Positions 6,153 through 10,562 of a DNA stretch of 10,562 nucleotides are shown here, piece after piece. Within the stretch, counting starts at the first letter, position 1; every line of letters starts with the position of its first letter. Source of the DNA: Alphaproteobacteria bacterium UBA6062 (GTDB lineage: Bacteria; Pseudomonadota; Alphaproteobacteria; Sneathiellales; Sneathiellaceae); the NCBI GenBank assembly GCA_002428885.1, contig DIYE01000382.1:1-10562 (forward strand). The letters run 5' to 3'. The notes under the pieces are model-generated. The model was not told the DNA's origin. It saw only the letters and a list, made by a program, of their open reading frames with translations, and did not search any database. The position numbers and the translations under genes were made by a program.

Positions 6153-8063
6153 ATGCAGTTCCATCACAACGGCTTTCATGATGGTAACCCGGAGGTTTTC
6201 GCTGCGGCAGAAGGGCGCGAAACTCCGCAAGGGGAACTGCCGGAAGAACTGGATGTCCTGATTATCGGCAGCGGTCCTGCAGGCCTCACTCTCGCCGCCC
6301 AACTGGCTTCTTATCCGGAAATCAGAACGCGGATAGTAGAACGTAAATCCGGCCCCATGCTACGCGGGCAGGCTGATGGTGTCTCCTGTCGCAGCATGGA
6401 AATGTTCAAGGCCTTTGATTTTGCCGATAAGGTCATGAAAGAAGGTTACTGGGTGAATGAAGCAACCTTCTGGGGCCCCTCCTCCGATGACCCTGCCCGG
6501 ATAACCCGTATTGGCCGTGTTCAGGATGTGGCGGACGATCTTTCCGAAATGCCTCACATCATCCTCAATCAGGCTCGGATTCACGACATGTATCTGGACT
6601 ACATGCAGAACTCTGCCTCAAAGCTGACCGTTGACTACCATACCGAGTTGGAAGATCTATCTATCTCATCGGAAGAAGAAGACTATCCCGTCACCGTCAC
6701 GCTTAAACAGACAACTCCCGATGCTCCGCTTAAATCCGTAACGGTCAAAGCTAAATACGTCATTGGCTGCGACGGGGCCCGCAGCCGGGTCCGTTCCGCC
6801 ATTGGTGGAGAATTAAAAGGAGATTTTGAAGGTCAGGCCTGGGGCGTTATGGATATCCTGGCAAATACGGATTTCCCGGACTTCCGTTTTAAAAGCATTA
6901 TCAAATCAGCCGCTCACGGTAACATCCTGCTTATTCCGCGTGAGGGCGGCTTTATGGTCCGTTTCTATGTAGAACTGGATAAGATAGGAGAGCGCGGTGC
7001 CAGTAGGGACATATCCCTTGATAGGCTGATCAGTGCCGCCAAAGCGATCCTTCATCCCTACTCTCTGGATGTAAAGGATGTTGCCTGGTGGTCCGTCTAC
7101 GAGGTTGGCCACAGCGTAACCGACAAATTTGACGACATCCCTGAAAGCGATATCCGGAAGCGTCTTCCGCATGTCTTTATTGCCGGCGATGCCTGCCATA
7201 CCCATAGCGCCAAGGCAGGGCAAGGTATGAATGTCTCCATGGGGGATACGTTTAACCTGGGCTGGAAACTGATTTCCGTCCTTAAAGGGAAATGCCATCC
7301 TGACCTGCTTCATTCCTATTCAGAAGAACGTCGTGCCGTTGCGCAGGATCTGATCGATTTTGATCACACATGGGCACGGATTATGAGCAAACCGACCACG
7401 GCACAGGAAATCAACAGCTCTGATGCACCGCTTGTACAGCAACATTTCCAGGCAGGCGGCCGTTTTACAGCAGGTCTTTCCGTCACGTATCAGCCTTCAG
7501 TCCTGACGGGAAAGGCTGAATGGCAGCATCTGGCAACAGGCCTTGAAATCGGATCACGCTTTCATTCAGCCCCAGCCATACGACTGGCTGATGCGAAATG
7601 CGTGCAGATAAATGATGTCATCAAAGCCGACACCCGCTGGCATATCTTCGCTTTCGCGGGCGCAGGTGATCCACTCGCTGAAAATTCCAGACTGGTTCAG
7701 CTCTGCGCTTTTCTGGAAAAGCACTCTTCATCGCCGATTAGAAAATACACACCTGAAAAAGAGAGCCTGGATTCGGTTATCAACTTCTGCGCCGTTTTGC
7801 AGCAAGGTCACGATAAGCTGGACTTTAATACCCTTCCCGCCCTGCTACGCCCCTTGGTCGGTACATACCGGATCACCGACTATGAAAAGGCCTTCTGTGC
7901 CGATCAGAAAGGCGACCGCGATATTTTCTCGATGCGCGGCATTAACCGGGAAAACGGATGCATGGTGATCGTCCGCCCGGATCAATATATCTCGCATATC
8001 CTTCCGCTGGATGCTTATGAAGACCTCAGGGTTTTCTTTGACGGTTTCATGCTGAAACCCTGA
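6153..8063 (+). CDS. mobA: FAD-dependent 3-hydroxybenzoate 4-monooxygenase-like aromatic hydroxylase
   Basis: Group A flavoprotein that would hydroxylate 3-hydroxybenzoate to protocatechuate using NADPH and O2 in the cytoplasm. The 636 residues match the length of MobA and the phenol 2-monooxygenase subfamily. Features: FAD dinucleotide site G39-S-G-P-A-G44; C206-D-G-A-R210, the DG motif; G345-D-A-C-H-T-H351, the second FAD motif, leading to GQGMNVSMGDTFNLGWKL; and a C-terminal thioredoxin-like domain (about 440-636) as in phenol hydroxylase. As I recall the Comamonas MobA active site, substrate contacts are Asp75, His135, Lys247 and Tyr271. Here D75, H135 and K247 fall at the same numbers and the tyrosine is at 272. 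Divergent from a MarR gene with operators between. Its stop abuts the clpP stop. Phenol or another hydroxybenzoate as substrate cannot be excluded, but the retained Lys/His pair favours a carboxylated substrate. Confidence 0.86.
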   Translation: MQFHHNGFHDGNPEVFAAAEGRETPQGELPEELDVLIIGSGPAGLTLAAQLASYPEIRTRIVERKSGPMLRGQADGVSCRSMEMFKAFDFADKVMKEGYWVNEATFWGPSSDDPARITRIGRVQDVADDLSEMPHIILNQARIHDMYLDYMQNSASKLTVDYHTELEDLSISSEEEDYPVTVTLKQTTPDAPLKSVTVKAKYVIGCDGARSRVRSAIGGELKGDFEGQAWGVMDILANTDFPDFRFKSIIKSAAHGNILLIPREGGFMVRFYVELDKIGERGASRDISLDRLISAAKAILHPYSLDVKDVAWWSVYEVGHSVTDKFDDIPESDIRKRLPHVFIAGDACHTHSAKAGQGMNVSMGDTFNLGWKLISVLKGKCHPDLLHSYSEERRAVAQDLIDFDHTWARIMSKPTTAQEINSSDAPLVQQHFQAGGRFTAGLSVTYQPSVLTGKAEWQHLATGLEIGSRFHSAPAIRLADAKCVQINDVIKADTRWHIFAFAGAGDPLAENSRLVQLCAFLEKHSSSPIRKYTPEKESLDSVINFCAVLQQGHDKLDFNTLPALLRPLVGTYRITDYEKAFCADQKGDRDIFSMRGINRENGCMVIVRPDQYISHILPLDAYEDLRVFFDGFMLKP

Positions 8064-8663
8064 TCAGTCTTCCCTGTGATCCACGACCCGGTCGATCAAG
8101 CCCCATTCCAGTCCTTCGGCTGCCGTCATGAAATTATCCCGATCCAGCGCTTCTTCAACATCTTCGTAACTGCGTCCGCAATGTTCCGCATACAGACGTG
8201 TCATACGGCGTTTGGTCTTCAGTATTTCCTCCGCATGTATGAGGATATCCGATGCCTGTCCCTGAGCACCACCCAGAGGCTGATGAACAAGCAGGCTGGC
8301 GTTGGGCAAAGCAGCGCGGTGTCCCGGCTCTCCCGCCATTAAAAGGAACGATCCCATAGAACGGGCTGTTCCCATACACAGCGTATGAACGGGCGCCTTG
8401 ATATATCGCATGGTGTCGTACATGGCGAGGCCGCTGGTAATCACACCACCCGGGGAATTGATATAAAGATGAATGGGTTTCTCCGGATTCTCTGCTTCCA
8501 GGAATAATAGCTGGGCGCAGATCGTTGCCGACATACCATCATTCACTTCCCCGTTCAGAAAGATAATCCGCTCCCTGAGCAGTCTGGAATAAATATCGAA
8601 AGATCGTTCCCCGCGACTGGATTGTTCCACAACCATCGGGACGAGCTGCATCATGTCCGGCAT
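8064..8663 (-). CDS. clpP: ATP-dependent Clp protease proteolytic subunit (stand-alone ClpP paralogue)
   Basis: Serine peptidase that forms a tetradecameric chamber fed by ClpX or ClpA. The 199 residues have the usual fold: the N-terminal LVPMVVEQSSRGERSFDIYSRLL segment, INSPGG (oxyanion region, 69-73), nucleophile S102 in TARSMGS, base H127 in VHQPLGG and acid D176 in LDRDNFM. The 25- and 49-residue spacings between the triad members equal those in E. coli ClpP, so it should be active. R101 precedes the nucleophile where E. coli and mitochondrial ClpP have Ala. No clpX, tig or lon gene is beside it, so it is probably a second copy rather than the housekeeping clpP. AAGGAG lies seven bases before ATG 8663. 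It starts 38 bases after the SRPBCC gene with no terminator between, so it is probably co-transcribed with arsR. Confidence 0.92.
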   Translation of the reverse strand: MPDMMQLVPMVVEQSSRGERSFDIYSRLLRERIIFLNGEVNDGMSATICAQLLFLEAENPEKPIHLYINSPGGVITSGLAMYDTMRYIKAPVHTLCMGTARSMGSFLLMAGEPGHRAALPNASLLVHQPLGGAQGQASDILIHAEEILKTKRRMTRLYAEHCGRSYEDVEEALDRDNFMTAAEGLEWGLIDRVVDHRED

Positions 8664-8701
8664 GCCGGATCTCCTTTCACCGTGTCTGCATTTTATTAAG
8701 T

Positions 8702-9046
8702 TCAGGCGGCCTGCATAAGAGGAGTACCGTTATCGTTGGCAACGGGATCAGACAGGTACATCACGATAGCCCCTTCCAACTCATGGGTAATTTTGAGCGT
8801 TGTGGATTGTTCATCATCAGGCACGATCTCAAAGGTAACCACGCTTTTAAGAAACGGCGGCTCGCTCTCTTTCAATCGGTATCTTACTGATTGTCCAACA
8901 ACGTCCGTGTCAATTTCTTCGGCATTATCGCCCTCAGGCCACCATTGCCGCCGAAATTCCGGGTTGCGCAGAGCCTTCCAGATTTTTTCAGGAGAAGCTT
9001 CCAGTTGATATGTCAGCGTAACGCCCGGTTTTTTCTGATCGGTCAT
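8702..9046 (-). CDS. Short SRPBCC (AHSA1-like) domain protein
   Basis: START/Bet v 1-like fold protein of the AHSA1 type, with unknown ligand. The 114 residues show the family opening beta strand and helix (VTLTYQLEASPEKIWKALRNPEFRRQWWP, about 9-37), then a G-x-x-V-RYRL strand (51-58) and TTLKITHEL (82-90). AHSA1-type proteins are usually about 140-160 residues; the C-terminal helix that closes the pocket is missing and is replaced by a polar tail, PVANDNGTPLMQAA. The ATG overlaps the arsR stop by four bases (ATGA), so the pair is translationally coupled. ArsR-SRPBCC pairs are frequent in bacteria and the partner often follows the regulator directly. Whether this short form binds a ligand or acts through the regulator is not known. 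Confidence 0.82.
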   Translation of the reverse strand: MTDQKKPGVTLTYQLEASPEKIWKALRNPEFRRQWWPEGDNAEEIDTDVVGQSVRYRLKESEPPFLKSVVTFEIVPDDEQSTTLKITHELEGAIVMYLSDPVANDNGTPLMQAA

Positions 9047-9357
9047 TCGTCCATATCCTTTAACAGTTCTTTCAATGCTTCAATTCGCTGTGGCCAGTAG
9101 GCACGGTATTTAGCAAGCCATTCAGCGACAACCACCAACCCGTCCGGGTTCACTTCATACTGGATAAAACGTCCTTGTTTTTCATGGCGGATAAGTTTCG
9201 CATCGCGCAGGACAGCCAGATGCTGAGACATCGCCGGCTGACTGATCTTCATACCTTCTCTCAAGGTCGTCGCATTCATGGCGCCAGCCGTCAGCTTTTC
9301 AAAAATCTGAAAGCGGGTCGGATCACCAAGTGCTTTAAAAATATCTGTTTCAATCAT
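9043..9357 (-). CDS. ArsR/SmtB-family regulator of the SRPBCC-linked type
   Basis: Small winged-helix repressor, 104 residues from the chosen start. It opens with IFKALGDPTRFQIFEKL, the family hallmark; the recognition helix is about 39-52 (SQPAMSQHLAVLRDA) and the wing is about 58-70 (HEKQGRFIQYEVN). The cysteine metal-site motif ELCVCDL of metal sensors is absent and there is no Cys in the 104 residues, so it is not a classic As/Zn/Cd sensor. It resembles the SdpR-like regulators that precede SRPBCC genes. ATG 9357 is preferred because homologues begin a few residues before FKALGDPTR. ATG 9369 (four more residues) is possible but lies inside the palindrome. Neither has a clear Shine-Dalgarno sequence, so translation may be weak. 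Confidence 0.92.
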   Translation of the reverse strand: MIETDIFKALGDPTRFQIFEKLTAGAMNATTLREGMKISQPAMSQHLAVLRDAKLIRHEKQGRFIQYEVNPDGLVVVAEWLAKYRAYWPQRIEALKELLKDMDE

Positions 9358-9360
9358 AAT

Positions 9361-9390
9361 CAAACACATAAGTCATAACTTATGTGTTTG
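9361..9390. promoter_or_regulatory. Candidate ArsR operator 1 (13-bp inverted repeat, 4-base spacer)
   Basis: CAAACACATAAGT (9361-9373) pairs perfectly with ACTTATGTGTTTG (9378-9390) around CATA. The core reads ATAAG-N6-CTTAT. It ends three bases before the preferred arsR ATG and just downstream of the candidate promoter, the usual place for an autorepressor to act. Size and symmetry fit a dimeric ArsR protein. It could alternatively form a hairpin in the arsR leader. Confidence 0.75.
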
Positions 9391-9399
9391 CAAGTGTTT

Positions 9400-9429
9400 T
9401 TGATAAGTCACTGCTTATTTGCTTTACAA
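9400..9429 (-). promoter_or_regulatory. Weak candidate promoter for the arsR-SRPBCC-clpP unit
   Basis: On the - strand, TTGTAA (9429-9424) is followed after 18 bases by TATCAA (9405-9400). Each box matches the consensus at four of six positions. Transcription would begin near 9393, just before operator 1, and operator 2 would lie within the promoter. The boxes are mediocre and other registers are possible. Confidence 0.35.
9403..9418. promoter_or_regulatory. Candidate ArsR operator 2 (ATAAG-N6-CTTAT)
   Basis: ATAAGTCACTGCTTAT carries the same ATAAG-N6-CTTAT pattern as the core of operator 1, and the first eight bases (ATAAGTCA) are identical. The centres are 35 bp apart, a little over three helical turns. 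It falls between and over the predicted -35 and -10. Inferred from the repeated motif. Confidence 0.55.
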
Positions 9430-9460
9430 CAGGCCGCTTTTTAAATGACTTGGATCTATA

Positions 9461-10438
9461 TCAACCGACTAACCTGGCGGCTTCATCCGAAATTTCAGCC
9501 ACGATATCGGCAGCGGGCATAATCTTATGAACAAGACTTACTCCCTGCCCGGACCACATAGACATGGCCTCCACATCTCCCTCTGTTCCTAACAGTGGTG
9601 TATATGATTGGTAGTTCTTCACTTCTTCACCCGTCGGCCTGAAGCCAGTGACTTTTCCTTCATCCGGACGTTCTCCGGGGGCCGGACTGCCGGCTTCAAC
9701 CCAATCTGCATAAGTCGAGTTTTTTAGCGTACGATGCGGCGCAGCCGGCCAACCGCCATCGTATAGATCAAAGGTCCAAGCCGTCTGATCTTCCGAAGCA
9801 TCCAGGATCCGCTGCTGGTAATAGGAATGGATAGTTGCCTCTTCACTTGCCAGGAACCGGGTTCCAATCCAAGCCGCCGAAGCCCCCAGCATGTAAGCCG
9901 CTGCAAGCCCACGGCCATCGGCAATTCCGCCAGCTGCAATAACAGGAACATCTCCTACCGCATCAACCACTGACGGAACCAGAGCCATTGTCGAAACTCT
10001 TCCCCAAACATGGCCACCGGCTTCCCATCCTTGCGCTACGATAATATCCGCGCCGGCATTAACAGCTTCCCGTGCTTCTGCTGCACTACCAACACTTACG
10101 AGAACAACCAGGCCTCCCGCCTTCGCTCTTTTGATAGCGGATACACTATTGCCCCAGAATAAAGACACAGCACACACTTTCTCTTCGATACAGGCTTCCA
10201 AAAGATCCTCGTAAGGAAAAGACATATTCAGATTAACGGCAAAATTCCTATCGGTAAGCTGCCTTACTTGGCGAATTCCTTCATGCAGATGATCCGCAGA
10301 CTTTCCCCAGAGCGGAATAGTGCCAAAGCCTCCTGCATTCGCAACAGCAGCGACCAAATTTGGGCCTGCCGCACCGGCCATGGGCGCCTGAACAATGGGT
10401 TTTGTGATTTCCAGTAGATCATAAAGTTTGGATTGCAT
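9461..10438 (-). CDS. Nitronate monooxygenase / 2-nitropropane dioxygenase family flavoprotein
   Basis: FMN-dependent TIM-barrel enzyme of the NMO family (PF03060), which oxidises alkyl nitronates such as propionate 3-nitronate. The 325 residues are typical. Seen: IVQAPMAGAAG (15-25), the first strand and FMN-phosphate region; AQGWEAGGHVWG (135-146), whose H143 is the family's catalytic base position; PVIAAGGIADGRG (165-177) and LGASAAWIGTRFLASEEA (184-201), the phosphate-binding loops; and the C-terminal WSGQGVSLVHKIMPAADIV (295-313). The start ATG 10438 has GGGGGA immediately before it, at short spacing. Enoyl-ACP reductase FabK shares the fold, but no fatty-acid genes are near and the WSGQGV tail favours the nitronate group. 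True substrate is uncertain. No terminator is evident before arsR downstream, so some read-through is possible. Confidence 0.88.
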   Translation of the reverse strand: MQSKLYDLLEITKPIVQAPMAGAAGPNLVAAVANAGGFGTIPLWGKSADHLHEGIRQVRQLTDRNFAVNLNMSFPYEDLLEACIEEKVCAVSLFWGNSVSAIKRAKAGGLVVLVSVGSAAEAREAVNAGADIIVAQGWEAGGHVWGRVSTMALVPSVVDAVGDVPVIAAGGIADGRGLAAAYMLGASAAWIGTRFLASEEATIHSYYQQRILDASEDQTAWTFDLYDGGWPAAPHRTLKNSTYADWVEAGSPAPGERPDEGKVTGFRPTGEEVKNYQSYTPLLGTEGDVEAMSMWSGQGVSLVHKIMPAADIVAEISDEAARLVG

Positions 10439-10471
10439 AATCCCCCCGTTTCTAAAAAGGCGCCCTTCTTA

Positions 10472-10493
10472 AAAACCGGCCTGTGACGGTTTT
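10472..10493. repeat. Inverted repeat in the leader of the nitronate monooxygenase gene
   Basis: AAAACCG (10472-10478) and CGGTTTT (10487-10493) form a 7-bp dyad with an 8-base centre. It lies between the candidate promoter and the start codon of the - strand gene. It could be a small regulator site or a weak leader hairpin. Only the symmetry is observed. Confidence 0.4.
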
Positions 10494-10503
10494 CGATTTC
10501 TTC

Positions 10504-10531
10504 ATATTAGAGGCCGATGACGAAGAGTCCA
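10504..10531 (-). promoter_or_regulatory. Candidate promoter of the nitronate monooxygenase gene
   Basis: On the - strand, TGGACT (10531-10526) is followed after 16 bases by TAATAT (10509-10504). Each matches four of six consensus positions. The leader would be about 60 bases. Modest support only. Confidence 0.35.
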
Positions 10532-10550
10532 GCGATGCGGATGAGAGAAC

Positions 10551-10562
10551 AAAAAAAAGCCC
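10551..10562 (-). terminator. Partial terminator at the right window edge
   Basis: Read on the - strand the window begins GGGC followed by eight T residues, the usual 3' end of a GC stem and U-tract. The left arm and loop lie outside the window. It probably ends a leftward gene to the right; if read rightward it could be the A-rich left arm of a bidirectional terminator. The missing half makes this tentative. Confidence 0.45.

Noticed and set aside
9391..9460. Possible terminator between the nitronate monooxygenase gene and arsR
   Set aside because: No GC-rich stem followed by a U-tract is visible on the - strand here; the symmetry present is better explained as a regulator site.

Overview
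The window looks like ordinary chromosome from an alphaproteobacterium of moderate GC content. The evidence is the split ATP-synthase arrangement (an Fo-only cluster atpI-atpB-atpE-atpF'-atpF with no F1 genes following), the paired b' and b subunits, an SMC protein with a compact hinge of the alphaproteobacterial kind, and promoters resembling the alphaproteobacterial CTTGAC-N17 type. No tRNA, rRNA, CRISPR array, insertion sequence, integrase or phage gene was seen, and genes are densely packed with no gene-free stretch above 300 bases.

Layout. (1) Positions 2-2887, + strand: the 3' five-sixths of smc; the Walker A end lies left of the window. (2) 2960-5545, + strand: a near-consensus sigma-70 promoter, then atpI, atpB, atpE, atpF' and atpF, closed by a strong Rho-independent terminator. 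A weaker hairpin with a U-tract sits between atpE and atpF', where expression could be stepped down after the c subunit. (3) 5565-8063: a MarR-family regulator (-) divergent from a flavoprotein aromatic hydroxylase (+) that closely resembles 3-hydroxybenzoate 4-monooxygenase (MobA). The 114-base gap between them holds a perfect 20-bp palindrome over a TATAAT box and a second partial copy 34 bp away, so this reads as a self-contained MobR/MobA-type inducible unit. (4) 8064-9418, - strand: arsR-family regulator, a short SRPBCC (AHSA1-like) protein and a stand-alone ClpP peptidase, tightly spaced and probably co-transcribed. Two ATAAG-N6-CTTAT dyads lie ahead of arsR. (5) 9461-10438, - strand: a nitronate monooxygenase/2-nitropropane dioxygenase family flavoprotein. 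The extreme right edge carries what looks like the tail of another terminator.

How the genes work together. The Fo genes encode the membrane half of the ATP synthase and need the F1 genes elsewhere in the genome. The MarR regulator probably represses the hydroxylase until an aromatic acid is present; the product would be protocatechuate, whose ring-cleavage genes are not in the window. The ArsR-SRPBCC pair is a familiar two-gene module of unclear function. Its apparent extension by a ClpP gene is the least expected association here. I do not see convincing evidence of a wholly new system; the most testable leads are the arsR-SRPBCC-clpP unit with its twin operators, the MarR operator pair, and the atpE downstream hairpin.
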